DNA from: Cryobacterium aureum
GTDB lineage: Bacteria; Actinomycetota; Actinomycetes; Actinomycetales; Microbacteriaceae
Length of the DNA: 64,000 bases
Assembly (NCBI RefSeq): GCF_002954245.1
Contig: NZ_PPTG01000002.1
Location: forward strand, 149,644-213,643
Direction: 5' to 3'
The stretch's first letter is position 1; each line of letters opens with the position of its first letter. Position numbers and translations under genes: made by a program. Below, one piece after another: positions 16,294 to 24,386 of the stretch. The notes under the pieces are model-generated. The model was not told the DNA's origin. It did no database searches and was given only the letters and a program-made list of their open reading frames with translations.

Positions 16294-17199
16294 CTACGGC
16301 TTCCCGAAAAAGATCGGGGCATCCGTGCCGGTGTGGACGAGCTTCTTCTCGGGGGTTTCCGTGACGCCGTCGACGCCGATAACGATCACCGTCTCTTCCT
16401 TGCCGTCGCGGATCTCGTCGATGATGTCGGTGAATGCCGCGTCGAGGATGTCCTGAGGTCGCACGATCGCGAACCCCAGACGCAGGTCGCCGCCGTTGAG
16501 CCGGAAGCGGAACTGCGCCGTCACGTTGTAGATCGGGCCGCCGATGTACGGGCGCAGCCGGAGCTTCAACTCGGTCGGGATCGGGATGTTCCCCTTCTGC
16601 CCGGCCTTGGCCGTGATCGTCTCGTCGAACCCGAGGTTGATCTGGCCCGACCCGGTGTTCACGGCAGACTTGAAATCGACCTTGTTGTTCGCCTGGAACG
16701 ACGTCGCGAGTTCCAGCAGCGTGGCGCTGTCAGGGGAGATGCAGTCCGTCGCGCGCTCCTGAATAAACTCGGCGAATTGCTCCTGATTGAACCAGGCCGA
16801 AGTACCGACCGTGGTGAGGTCGCGAGCCAGCCACGCGAGCCACGGGATCGTCTTCACCAGCTCGAGCTTCACGGTGTGACCCTGCCAGCCGTTCGGCTTG
16901 TCGTACCCGGTGTTCGAGTCGAGCACCGCGATCACCGTGCTCGCGACCTTGTCGGCGAAGACCTCGGTCTGGTCGGTCGCGTGCCGGTCGAGGTACGTCA
17001 CGAACGAGTAGGCATCCGTCACGATGCGCCGGCCAGTAGCTCGGCGCGGGCCCGGACCGTACTGGTCCGTATCGATGACACGAACGCCGCCGTCGACATC
17101 GGCGACCGTGTAGACCTCGCCGATGTCGACGCCCTGCGGAGAGAGCGCCTGTCCTGCGAGAGCGGAAACTGCCTGTGCTTCGGTAGTGAAATCAGTCAT
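16294..17199 (-). CDS. DUF2303 family phage protein
   Basis: 301-residue protein related to the DUF2303/YfdQ family found in many prophages. Seen: an N-terminal acidic region, RIVTDAYSFVTYLDRHA, a central NNKVDFKSAVNTGSGQINLGFDE and a beta-rich C-terminal half (LKLRLRPYIGGPIYNVTAQFRFRL), which fit that family. The role is unknown; the repeated association with recombination modules, as here near RecT, suggests DNA metabolism. The start overlaps the neighbour by 8 bases. Confidence 0.75.
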   Translation of the reverse strand: MTDFTTEAQAVSALAGQALSPQGVDIGEVYTVADVDGGVRVIDTDQYGPGPRRATGRRIVTDAYSFVTYLDRHATDQTEVFADKVASTVIAVLDSNTGYDKPNGWQGHTVKLELVKTIPWLAWLARDLTTVGTSAWFNQEQFAEFIQERATDCISPDSATLLELATSFQANNKVDFKSAVNTGSGQINLGFDETITAKAGQKGNIPIPTELKLRLRPYIGGPIYNVTAQFRFRLNGGDLRLGFAIVRPQDILDAAFTDIIDEIRDGKEETVIVIGVDGVTETPEKKLVHTGTDAPIFFGKP

Positions 17200-17572
17200 T
17201 GTCGAGATCCTTTACTACGCCAGTGGCGTGGTCGTATGCGGGCATGTCGTGCGCGTCTTCCTCGAAGAGAGGCATCGACGTGTTGCTCACCCGCGAAAGG
17301 TTGTTGAGCTGGTCTGTGTAGGCGATGGAGCCTTCACGGTTTCGTTCGGGCAGCTTCGCGGTGATCTTGTCGGAGAAGATCACCTCAGAACCGCCCGGGT
17401 TGACGAGCTTCACGTCGAACCGGACGACGAGGCTGCCGGCCTTACCGGTGTCCTTCACCGCGGCGATCAGGTCGCGGAGGTTCTCGGCGAGTTCGACGTC
17501 AGTCTTGGGCCGGATCGACGCGAGGATGGCGGCGAAACTGCCGCCGACCTCGGACTTGCTATTCGTGGACAT
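17192..17572 (-). CDS. Hypothetical phage protein
   Basis: 126-residue protein starting MSTNSKSEVGGSFAAILASIRP at 17572; the in-frame ATG at 17641 adds an atypical segment. A beta-rich middle (SLVVRFDVKLVNPGGSEVIFSDKI) suggests a compact fold. It is almost always next to a DUF2303-type gene in my recollection of such prophages, which suggests a shared function; this is not proven here. Confidence 0.6.
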   Translation of the reverse strand: MSTNSKSEVGGSFAAILASIRPKTDVELAENLRDLIAAVKDTGKAGSLVVRFDVKLVNPGGSEVIFSDKITAKLPERNREGSIAYTDQLNNLSRVSNTSMPLFEEDAHDMPAYDHATGVVKDLDND

Positions 17573-17637
17573 GTGATTCCTTACTGCGTTGGATCTTGCA
17601 TGACCCTGCGCCGGCGGCTGCAGGGAGATTATGGGGG

Positions 17638-18105
17638 TCACGTTCCGCTCACGCGGTGTTCCGTGTCCGCTGCGCGCCAGTCGGCGCGGTCGGTGCGGTG
17701 ATTGTCGAGCGCCGACTGGATCGTCAGCAGGAAGTTGCGCATAGCCCGCTCGCGCTGCTCGGCCAGCAGGAACTGCAGCCGTAGCTCGTAGGCCTTGTCT
17801 CGGGCCCGAACGATCTGCTCACCCTCGACGCGCGACATCTTCTCGGACCCGGCGCGGAGCCTGACCGTCTCGGCGTCGAGGTAGTGCTCGTGGTCAGCCT
17901 TGGCCTTGGCGAACACCTTGCCGGCGTCGTTTAGTTCCCAGTTGAAGTCGAACCGGATCGCGGCCAGGCGCTGCCCGAAGGTCGCGCCGGGCCCAAGCCG
18001 TTCGATCGTTGCGATGAGCTTGGCGTGCAGCGGCACCTCAGGGTCGGGGTGATCCATGCCGATGTCACGGAGCACGTCAAGCAGCTGGGGCGAGATGTCA
18101 GGCAC
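17638..18105 (-). CDS. Hypothetical phage protein, helical
   Basis: 155-residue, mostly helical protein (DHEHYLDAETVRLRAGSEKMSRVEGEQIVRARDKAYELRLQFLLAEQRERAMRN, shown in part only by its charged heptads around residues 70-130), probably a coiled coil. It overlaps the recT stop by 8 bases. No catalytic motif; unknown role in the recombination block. Confidence 0.6.
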   Translation of the reverse strand: MPDISPQLLDVLRDIGMDHPDPEVPLHAKLIATIERLGPGATFGQRLAAIRFDFNWELNDAGKVFAKAKADHEHYLDAETVRLRAGSEKMSRVEGEQIVRARDKAYELRLQFLLAEQRERAMRNFLLTIQSALDNHRTDRADWRAADTEHRVSGT

Positions 18106-19150
18106 CGGTGATCTTCATCTCTGCCGCGTACTCCTCGGCGCTCTCGCGCTCGTACTTGGCCAGCTCGGACTCTTCTTCTGCGGGCTCGGGGTCGTCGGGT
18201 GACGGCGCTGTCGGTGCCGCGGCGGCGGGCTCGTCGTCAGGCACGATCACGGCGTCGATCACGTTCTCATCCGGCGCGGCCTCTGCTTCGGCGGCAGCAG
18301 CCGGCGGGGGAGTCTCCCGTGAGTCTTTCGTGAGCGTCGAGGCGTGCGTCATGATGGCCGTGCGGATCGCCTCAGTCATCTCGGAATCGCGCACTCGTGT
18401 GCCGTCCTTTGCCTCGAACCCTTGGATGCGCTGGCTCAGCACTGAGAGGTCGTACTTGTCGTCCGTCGCCTCGATGAGCGCGAGCCAGTCCTCTGTCGGT
18501 TCGGGTGCAGCGTCGGGTGTCGCGATCATCTCGCCGGCGTCGGTGACGAGCCCTCCGATCTCATCTGGAGTGTGCATGCCCATGATCACGTCCTGCGCAC
18601 CTTCACCGCAGACCTCGCCAACAGCGCGCCACTTGCACATGTTCTCGGTATAGGCCTGCCACGGCTTCACGCCGCCCTTCGACCCGGTAGCTGACACCTT
18701 CCACACGCCGCCCTCCTGCTTGTACGTGCAGAGTTCTGCGCGCATCGCCCGGTGCGGCGTCCACGTCGACTTGTAGGTGAAATCGAGGTCATCGGAGCGT
18801 GTGAGTGTGGCGGTGGCCGTGAAGTCGCCGCCCTCCACTGTCCCGTCTGTCACGACACGCAGCGTGTGGCCGGCGCCGCGCACGAGCGCCGACATGAGCG
18901 CCGGGCTGATCGATGGTTTGCCTTCGATGATGTTGATGCCCGACAGCGCGGCCACCGGGTGAATTCCGAGCATCGCGCCCGTCTCCATGACCAGCAGCAC
19001 TTTGCCGGGCGAGGGTGCCGGGAGAACCCCGCCGCCCGGGCTCGACCAGAGTCCCTTGGGGATAAGGTCGCCCGCGCTGGCCATCGTGCGGGCATAGCCC
19101 ATACGCGCCTCGAGCGATTCGTTCCTGTAAACGGTCAGATCAGTGCTCAT
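18098..19150 (-). CDS. recT: RecT-family single-strand annealing protein
   Basis: 350-residue annealase that pairs complementary ssDNA during phage recombination. Characteristic features are MASAGDLIPKGLW near the N-terminus, ETGAMLGIHPVAALSGINIIEGKPSIS (split across residues 55-85, the most conserved RecT stretch), WTPHRAMRA, and YTENMCKWRAVGEV. The C-terminal 100 residues are Ala/Glu/Pro-rich and acidic, probably a protein-interaction tail. It is coupled by ATGA to the exonuclease gene upstream, the normal RecE-RecT pair. Confidence 0.9.
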   Translation of the reverse strand: MSTDLTVYRNESLEARMGYARTMASAGDLIPKGLWSSPGGGVLPAPSPGKVLLVMETGAMLGIHPVAALSGINIIEGKPSISPALMSALVRGAGHTLRVVTDGTVEGGDFTATATLTRSDDLDFTYKSTWTPHRAMRAELCTYKQEGGVWKVSATGSKGGVKPWQAYTENMCKWRAVGEVCGEGAQDVIMGMHTPDEIGGLVTDAGEMIATPDAAPEPTEDWLALIEATDDKYDLSVLSQRIQGFEAKDGTRVRDSEMTEAIRTAIMTHASTLTKDSRETPPPAAAAEAEAAPDENVIDAVIVPDDEPAAAAPTAPSPDDPEPAEEESELAKYERESAEEYAAEMKITGA

Positions 19151-19794
19151 AGTTCAAGCTCCTTTGCGAATTGGAGTGCGGCGCGAACTCGCGCCAGCAC
19201 GGGGGTTGCGATGTCGATCATTGGTTGCAGCAGGTGCTCGACGTCCTTCGGGAAGATGCGCAGATGCTTCGGCTCGATCGCGCCGTTTCGTAGCTCGCCG
19301 TTGACGACCTCGCCCCACACGAACTCTGTGTAGAGGACGCGGTCCCAATCGGCACAGAACATCTGCCAGGCGACCTGCCGAAACTCTCGCGGCGTCGGAC
19401 CATGCACGATCTTGTTGTGCTTGACCTTCGCCTCGTCGAGGATGATTCCTTCGGGCGTGGATTTCATGGCGTCGGGTGTGGCGCCGAAACCCATTTCGCC
19501 GGGCGCATGAATGAGTACCGTGCTCTGCTGCAGGCCACGAGATGCGAGCAGGCGCGGCTCCCATTCGTGGCCAGCCTCGGTGTAAGCGTTGCCATGGAAG
19601 CTCGACGGCTTCAACTTCGCGGCCGTGTACTTCTCGATGGATGCGAGATTCACATAGCCGGCGGCGTCGCTCGCACCGATGACGGCGTTTGCGCGGGCCG
19701 CCAGCCACCGCTCACGGTCCGTCCCGTCATCGAGGATGCGCGAGTGCCAGGGCGGCAGGATCAGCATGGGCGATGAGATCGGGCTGGTCATCAT
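19147..19794 (-). CDS. YqaJ-type phage exonuclease (RecE partner)
   Basis: 215-residue PD-(D/E)XK-fold exonuclease that makes ssDNA for RecT. It shows RERWLAARANAVIGASDAA near residue 25, HEWEPRLLA about residue 68, GATPDAM (the PD of the catalytic core) and ILDEAKVKHNKIVHG with the E-x-K active site, then QVAWQMFCADWDRVLYTEF. The start MMTSPIS at 19794 overlaps the upstream TGA. The much longer frame upstream is a shadow. The partner order and overlap with recT support the assignment. Confidence 0.85.
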   Translation of the reverse strand: MMTSPISSPMLILPPWHSRILDDGTDRERWLAARANAVIGASDAAGYVNLASIEKYTAAKLKPSSFHGNAYTEAGHEWEPRLLASRGLQQSTVLIHAPGEMGFGATPDAMKSTPEGIILDEAKVKHNKIVHGPTPREFRQVAWQMFCADWDRVLYTEFVWGEVVNGELRNGAIEPKHLRIFPKDVEHLLQPMIDIATPVLARVRAALQFAKELEL

Positions 19795-19919
19795 TCCCAC
19801 GCATCCCGTTCCCATTCGGCACGGCGCTCGTTCTCGTCGTCGGGGTCGGACTCTTCGACCGGCTCGGCAAATTCGTCGGGCACGTCGTAGTAGGCGTCGG
19901 ACATTCCAGCGGGGAGCAT
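19791..19919 (-). CDS. 42-residue acidic microprotein
   Basis: Very acidic small protein (MLPAGMSDAYYDVPDEFAEP... ending EWERDAWE). The ATG at 19919 overlaps the previous TGA (TGATG) and its stop overlaps the exonuclease ATG. Tight coupling at both ends and good codon use support it. An acidic mimic or inhibitor function is only a guess. Confidence 0.5.
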   Translation of the reverse strand: MLPAGMSDAYYDVPDEFAEPVEESDPDDENERRAEWERDAWE

Positions 19920-20152
19920 CACGACACACGCTCGACTCGGATAGTGCAGTCGCCCATGATGCTCTCGAAGAGGTTGCCGAGACGTTCCATCTGTTCCGTC
20001 TGCGCTTGAGTGGCGGCGACGAGCGCCTGAGTGGCAAGCACCTGCGCGATGGCGGCCTGAGCCTGCGCAGCATGGTCGCTGTTCGCGTGCTTGGCGGTGT
20101 CGAGGCGGTCGGCGGATTGGTGCAGAAGGTGGGCGATCGATGCGGTGGTCAT
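19919..20152 (-). CDS. Small Ala/Gln-rich helical phage protein
   Basis: 77-residue protein starting MTTASIAHLLHQSADRL. Ala/Gln-rich heptads through the middle (AAIAQVLATQALVAATQAQTEQM) indicate one long coiled-coil helix. Starts at the ATG at 20152 in ATGA with the upstream stop. Unknown function. Confidence 0.55.
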   Translation of the reverse strand: MTTASIAHLLHQSADRLDTAKHANSDHAAQAQAAIAQVLATQALVAATQAQTEQMERLGNLFESIMGDCTIRVERVS

Positions 20153-20643
20153 TTGGTGGCCCACTTCGCAGCGAGCAGGTCAAGCTGTGCGGCTGCCTGA
20201 GTGGTCCATCCGTTGAACGGTTGGCTGAGAATCGCGGCGAGGTCTGCCAGCACCTCGGCGGCCACTTCGGCCTCGGGGCGTAGGCGGGTGAGAACCCCGT
20301 CGCGCTGCCATTCCGTCAGGAAATACAGGTCGGTCATCACTTCGGTGCTGCCGTACTCTTTCCACCCTTCCGGCGTGAGTCTGGTAACCAGAGCCATATA
20401 GCCGGACTGGAGATCTCCCCGCACGTAGAGGCCGAGAGTAGTCGGCAGCACCACGAGCGGCGGGGCGGTGAACACTGCCCACTCCGTAAGTAGGAAGGAC
20501 TGATCCCGACCTACGAGACACAGTGTGTGGGTGCCGAACGCTCGCAAGGTGCCGTTCAGCTCCCCGAGGTCGCTCATCAGCTTCACTGGGCGCCCGATGT
20601 CCGCATAGACCAGCTGCCCGGTGAGGATCATCTCGTCGTTCAT
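20149..20643 (-). CDS. Hypothetical phage protein
   Basis: 164-residue protein starting MNDEMILTGQLVYADIG. The first half is beta-rich (LMSDLGELNGTLRAFGTHTLCLVG) and the second half helical (EAEVAAEVLADLAAILSQ). No family recognised. Coupled to the ATPase gene upstream by an ATGA overlap. Confidence 0.6.
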   Translation of the reverse strand: MNDEMILTGQLVYADIGRPVKLMSDLGELNGTLRAFGTHTLCLVGRDQSFLLTEWAVFTAPPLVVLPTTLGLYVRGDLQSGYMALVTRLTPEGWKEYGSTEVMTDLYFLTEWQRDGVLTRLRPEAEVAAEVLADLAAILSQPFNGWTTQAAAQLDLLAAKWATK

Positions 20644-21914
20644 GCGGCCACCGCCAGGATTCCCTCTTCGAAGACGAACCCGAAGTCAGCCGAGTTGTCG
20701 CGGCCCCGGTCGGCGATGATCGTCCACTTGTTCTCGGCGGCGTACGCCTGAACCTTCGCGAGCGTCTTGTCGTCGAACGCGTCGCCATTCTTGAGGAAGA
20801 TCAGTTTCAGCTTCGGATTGCCAGCGGTGGCGATGCGGAGTGCAACCCAGAGCTGCTCACTTTCACTCAGCGACAGGAACGACAGCCCGTTGACCGTGAT
20901 GCCCTCGTCGCTCACGTTCAGGCCCTCAACAGGGAACTTGGCGGCGGCGAGGCCGTCAGCCTTCCGCTGGTCGATCGCGGCGAGCTTCGCGGTCAGCGCG
21001 GCCTCCTCGGCGGTGCGATCGTCAAGCTCAGCGGCGAGGGCGGCCCGGGTGAGCTGTGCGCGCACCTTCACATTGATATCGTCGATGCCGGCCAGCTGCG
21101 CGGCGAGGGCATCCGGGGACTTGATCTCACCCGCATTGGCGGCGTCGGCGGCGATCTTCTCGGCGGCTATGGAGGCTGTGAGGTCGGCACGTGCCTTGTC
21201 GAGCGCGGCGGCCGCGTCACGGCCCGCCTGATCTGCCGCAACGCGGGCGTTGGTCGCGGTCACGAGTGCGCAGTCAAGCCGCGCCACCTCCACATTGTGT
21301 TCACGAATCGCATCCATCTCGGCGTACAGCGAGGCGGCCGACACCTCGGCATCCGGCACGCTCGCGTCGGCCGGCGCGCATCCGTCCAGCTGCGCGGCCA
21401 GGCGCTTCACGTCGCGCGTCTTGTCGGTGCGGCCGTCGAAGATTCCCTTGCGCTCGGCGGCGAGTTTGTCGATGTCGAAGGGCAGTTCCACCTGACGCAG
21501 CAGCTCGTCGCGCTGCTTCTTCTCGTCGAACCCCACGAACTCGCTGGGGTCGATCAGGTTGCCGCCCATGAGCTCAGCGACCAGTGCGACGGCTGAGGGG
21601 TACTTGGCGCCGTCGAGGGCGTAGGCCGAGAACGTCGAGGTGATCGTGCCGTCCGCCTTGCGCTTCCACACCCGGAGCAGTCGCACACCAAGCTCGGTGT
21701 CGATGAACTCGGCGCGGGATTCGTCCCGACCCTCATGGATTGGATCGGGAATGAGCTTGGACGCGTACTTGAGGAGCGATTGCATCGCCTGGCGAAAGCT
21801 CGACTTGCCCGCCCGGTTCTCTCCGGCGAGCACGACGAGCTCGTTACCGGATGGGGTGATGGTCGCCTCGCCGATGAGGCGCTTGAAGTTCGTTGCGGTG
21901 AATGTCTGGGTCAT
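20640..21914 (-). CDS. SMC/RecF-like AAA ATPase
   Basis: 424-residue ABC-type ATPase of the SMC/RecF group. Walker A GENRAGKSS lies near residue 32, a long coiled-coil arm spans about 140-310 (Ala/Asp/Arg-rich heptads), a signature-like SFLSLSESEQLWVALRIATAG is at about 350, and the Walker B is KLKLIFLKNGDAFD. The usual acidic Walker B pair DE is here replaced by KNGD, so hydrolysis may be altered. Starts MTQTFTATNFKRLIG at 21914. Such proteins tend DNA ends in phages; here it is upstream of the RecE/RecT pair. Confidence 0.8.
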   Translation of the reverse strand: MTQTFTATNFKRLIGEATITPSGNELVVLAGENRAGKSSFRQAMQSLLKYASKLIPDPIHEGRDESRAEFIDTELGVRLLRVWKRKADGTITSTFSAYALDGAKYPSAVALVAELMGGNLIDPSEFVGFDEKKQRDELLRQVELPFDIDKLAAERKGIFDGRTDKTRDVKRLAAQLDGCAPADASVPDAEVSAASLYAEMDAIREHNVEVARLDCALVTATNARVAADQAGRDAAAALDKARADLTASIAAEKIAADAANAGEIKSPDALAAQLAGIDDINVKVRAQLTRAALAAELDDRTAEEAALTAKLAAIDQRKADGLAAAKFPVEGLNVSDEGITVNGLSFLSLSESEQLWVALRIATAGNPKLKLIFLKNGDAFDDKTLAKVQAYAAENKWTIIADRGRDNSADFGFVFEEGILAVAA

Positions 21915-22072
21915 TGCATTTTCCTTGCGTAGGTGAAACCGAGTACTAAGAACAGCGGGACCATGAGGGCCGCGCCGAAGAGTGCGAGCGGGTTCGATAG
22001 GAACCAGGCACCCGCGAAGATGAGCAGTGCGCCGATGACGGCGAGGATGATGAGCCAGCGCGTGACGGTCAT
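21911..22072 (-). CDS. Small two-helix membrane protein
   Basis: 53-residue protein with two hydrophobic helices (WLIILAVIGALLIFAGAWFL and a second from about residue 30) and a basic end. Starts MTVTRW at 22072, coupled to the upstream stop. A holin is possible by topology, but it sits in the recombination operon, not next to a lysin, so that is unlikely. Function unknown. Confidence 0.6.
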   Translation of the reverse strand: MTVTRWLIILAVIGALLIFAGAWFLSNPLALFGAALMVPLFLVLGFTYARKMQ

Positions 22073-22323
22073 ACGAACGCCCAGGTACGTCGCCGGAGCA
22101 GCTCGACCCGAACTTCGTCGGCGCGGTACGTGGCCCGCCACCAGTCCTCAGGTGGGTCGGCGCGGTTGTCGTCGGCGGCCTCAGCGGCCAACCGGACGAT
22201 GCCGGGCGGCGCGGGCAGTTGATAACCGACAAGGCCATATCCGTCGCTGTGATTTCGCACGACTATGACCTTGTCGCCGTCGACCGCGACGGCTGGCGGC
22301 GTGTAGCCCGGCGACTTCAGCAC
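22069..22323 (-). CDS. Hypothetical phage protein
   Basis: 84-residue protein starting MLKSPGYTPPAVAVDGDKV with a beta-hairpin-like VIVVRNHSDGYGLVGYQL and a helical, Arg-rich C-terminus. No known domain. The start overlaps the upstream gene by 7 bases. Confidence 0.55.
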   Translation of the reverse strand: MLKSPGYTPPAVAVDGDKVIVVRNHSDGYGLVGYQLPAPPGIVRLAAEAADDNRADPPEDWWRATYRADEVRVELLRRRTWAFV

Positions 22324-22568
22324 GGCTGCTCTGGATGCGGGTCGGGCTGGGCGTTCACGAGCCGCGCCAGATTCACCGCATGAACGGTCAGGTCGTCGTC
22401 ACCGCCGAATCCCGCCGTCATGATCGAGAGCAGTTCGGGGACGGTGCGCTTGAGTGCGGCGCGCAGGTCGGCATCGTTGGCCTTCTGCGCGGAGTCACTG
22501 CGCGCCCGGGGGTCGGTCAGGTCGGTGAGTGTACGGATTGCGACCGTGAGGTCTTCGGTTGCGCTCAC
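22317..22568 (-). CDS. Hypothetical phage protein
   Basis: 83-residue, all-helical protein (MSATEDLTVAIRTLTDLTDP...). A polar helix pair with GGDDD turn; no motif recognised. Coupled to the small membrane-protein gene upstream by ATGA. Confidence 0.55.
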   Translation of the reverse strand: MSATEDLTVAIRTLTDLTDPRARSDSAQKANDADLRAALKRTVPELLSIMTAGFGGDDDLTVHAVNLARLVNAQPDPHPEQPC

Positions 22569-22786
22569 GATGCGATTCCAGCGATGTTGACGATGAAGAA
22601 TCCGGCAGTCGCCGTCAGGGCCACGACGAGCGAGCCGAAGAACCAGAGCAGGAAGAGGCGGCGGCGACTGCGCTGACCAACTCGCTGGCGGTGACTGGGC
22701 TGAGTGGCTCGCCGGCGGCGGTCATTGTCCACGATGCTCTGGCCGTGGGTCGGTTCAGGTCGGTATGGGGCAGGAGGTTTCGTCAT
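22565..22786 (-). CDS. Small membrane protein with basic N-terminus
   Basis: 73-residue protein starting MTKPPAPYRP at 22786. The first 45 residues are Arg-rich and disordered; a single membrane helix follows (FLLWFFGSLVVALTATAGFFIV). The positively charged region before the helix predicts a cytoplasmic N-terminus. Function unknown; coupled at both ends by ATGA. Confidence 0.6.
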   Translation of the reverse strand: MTKPPAPYRPEPTHGQSIVDNDRRRRATQPSHRQRVGQRSRRRLFLLWFFGSLVVALTATAGFFIVNIAGIAS

Positions 22787-23634
22787 GCTGCAACTGCTTT
22801 CTGAATCGTGAGTGTGCCGTGTTCGGTGATGTAGTTGAGGCAGCCATCCCAGAGCCGGGCGCCGCCCTTCGGGGTGAGGCGCGCGAACTGCTTGGTAGTC
22901 GTGCTGCCGTCGTTGTGCTCGATCTCGGTTCGAGCAGGTTTGACCCATCCGGCCTTGATCGCCTGAGCGGTCGGTTGGTTATTCCGCACCGTGTCACCGC
23001 GAATGATTAGGCCGAGTCGGCCCGCCTGGTCGTAGACATCGGTCTGCACGACCTTCACCCCGACGACGTTCGTCAAGACGTGCGTGCGCAGGTCGTTCGC
23101 GAGATCCTGAATGGTGCGCAGGCCCGCGCTCTGGCGGTAAGTCATCGACTCGGCCGCGACCGGTTCAAGTTCGGCCACTCGAATCTCCAGCGCCGCAACT
23201 CGGCGGGACGTGATCTGCAACGCCTGGGCGACGATCTCGTCATCCGTGAGCGTGGCGGGCGCCGCGAGTTCCTGTTGGCGTGTCTTGACCGCGAAATACG
23301 ACTGCATGGCCGCGATCTCAGGCTTCCGTGCATCTGCGTTCTGGAACAGGATGTAGCAGCCGTATCGGGTCAGCTCGACATCTTCGACCTGACGGAACCC
23401 GCCGTTGGGCATCGGGGATGATTTCGCGGTGCCGCGAAAATGTAACGAGGCATCCAGCCCGGTCGTATTGACGGACGTGACGGCCCGGGTGATCGCATCA
23501 TTGAACCGTTCCCACCGGTCATACCCGGCAAAGACCATGAGGTCGCGAGCGCTCCATACTTCGCCATCAGTCAGCGTGATCACCTTGAGGTCGTCTAGGC
23601 GCTCGGCGTAGGCGGTAGCGATTGTGGCGCTCAT
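22783..23634 (-). CDS. Phage antirepressor-like protein
   Basis: 283-residue two-domain protein. The N-terminal region (VWSARDLMVFAGYDRWERFNDAITRA ... ELTRYGCYILFQNADARKPEIAAMQSYFAVKTRQQE, cited in fragments) is like the BRO/DinD antirepressor domain; the C-terminal region with LRTIQDLANDLRTHV and GWVKPARTEIEHNDG resembles a KilA-C-type DNA-binding end. Such proteins bind and displace repressors or alter early regulation. It is the second gene of the early transcript, where an antirepressor would be expected. Confidence 0.7.
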   Translation of the reverse strand: MSATIATAYAERLDDLKVITLTDGEVWSARDLMVFAGYDRWERFNDAITRAVTSVNTTGLDASLHFRGTAKSSPMPNGGFRQVEDVELTRYGCYILFQNADARKPEIAAMQSYFAVKTRQQELAAPATLTDDEIVAQALQITSRRVAALEIRVAELEPVAAESMTYRQSAGLRTIQDLANDLRTHVLTNVVGVKVVQTDVYDQAGRLGLIIRGDTVRNNQPTAQAIKAGWVKPARTEIEHNDGSTTTKQFARLTPKGGARLWDGCLNYITEHGTLTIQKAVAA

Positions 23635-23918
23635 GAGAAAGTCTTCATGTTGATCACGAGCGTGAGGTGGTCACGCAGGCTCACGAGGTCGGCAGCCGTG
23701 AGGAATCCCGACGACTGCGGGGTGTTGTAGCGGAAGGTCGTAACCTCGGCACCGCCGTTGCCGTGAGCGTTGAGGCTGACCATGTACTTCCCGGGCCCGC
23801 TGAGCCATTCGGGGTTGGTGGCTAGAACATCAGCGCGTGTTCGCTGCTGCTGCAATTCGGTGATCTCTGCTTGTAGTTTCTTGATCTGCTCGGTGAAGTC
23901 GGTAGTCTGGGTGGGCAT
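23631..23918 (-). CDS. First small gene of the early operon
   Basis: 95-residue protein starting MPTQTTDFTEQIKKLQAE. An N-terminal coiled coil (about residues 8-30) is followed by a beta-rich part (YMVSLNAHGNGGAEVTTFRY). It overlaps the antirepressor start by 4 bases. Function unknown; probable homologues are encoded beside antirepressors in other actinophages. Confidence 0.6.
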   Translation of the reverse strand: MPTQTTDFTEQIKKLQAEITELQQQRTRADVLATNPEWLSGPGKYMVSLNAHGNGGAEVTTFRYNTPQSSGFLTAADLVSLRDHLTLVINMKTFS

Positions 23919-23940
23919 TGGATCTCGTTTCTGTGTCATG

Positions 23941-23969
23941 GCCCCCGACTTGTCCTCGGGGGCTTTTTT
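23941..23969 (+). terminator. Plus-strand intrinsic terminator
   Basis: A perfect 8-bp stem GCCCCCGA / TCGGGGGC with a 7-base loop, followed by TTTTTT, oriented for plus-strand transcripts. All annotated genes here are minus-strand and there is no T-run in that direction, so it would stop an unassigned plus-strand transcript or act as a one-sided barrier. Confidence 0.6.
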
Positions 23970-23979
23970 GTGCTTGGGG

Positions 23980-24285
23980 TTAGCGCACCGACTCGGCGAG
24001 CTCGGCGGCGATGGCCTCGTCCTCGGCCATGGCAGCGGCGTACCGGGCGCCCTCGGCCACCCAGCGAGCGTGCTTTCGGTCGGCGGTGCGCAGCGCCTTC
24101 GACGGGCTGACTCTGCGAGTGACCGTGACCTCGTGGGTCTTGCCCTTCGCGTCACGGCGCAGCTTGACGCGCTCGCTCGTGGCCTCGGGCAGGTTGAGTG
24201 CAGCGACCCGCAAGGCGTTCGCCTGGTGCCGCTTCTCGTTCGCATCCGTGTTGCGCTGGGTGCGAGGGCTGATCTTGTCTGACAT
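23980..24285 (-). CDS. Small very basic phage protein
   Basis: 101-residue protein starting MSDKISPRTQRNTDANEKRHQ. Highly charged and helical, with net positive charge (KLRRDAKGKTHEVTVTRRVSPSK), consistent with nucleic-acid binding. It stands alone between the tRNA-like gene and the operon. Function unknown. Confidence 0.55.
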   Translation of the reverse strand: MSDKISPRTQRNTDANEKRHQANALRVAALNLPEATSERVKLRRDAKGKTHEVTVTRRVSPSKALRTADRKHARWVAEGARYAAAMAEDEAIAAELAESVR

Positions 24286-24317
24286 GCGATGTCCTTTCGT
24301 GACATTCGGTTGGTGAG

Positions 24318-24386
24318 TGGACGGGACAGGATTTGAACCTGCATCGGGTCGGGGGAACCCTGCTCTTCCAGTTGAGCTACCCGTCC
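24318..24386 (-). tRNA. tRNA-like gene with shortened anticodon arm
   Basis: Minus strand: acceptor GGACGGG / CCCGTCC, D-arm GCTC / GAGC, and a good T-arm GCAGG TTCAAAT CCTGT are intact, with discriminator A. The region between the D- and T-arms is only 18-19 bases instead of about 22 and gives GGG / CCC with a C-rich loop, so no normal 5-bp anticodon stem with U33 forms. No CCA is encoded. A CCC anticodon can be drawn, but the acceptor does not look like glycine tRNA. Probably a degenerate or atypical phage tRNA. Confidence 0.65.

Noticed and set aside
21911..22072. Holin for the two-helix membrane protein
   Set aside because: Topology fits, but it lies in the recombination operon with no endolysin nearby.
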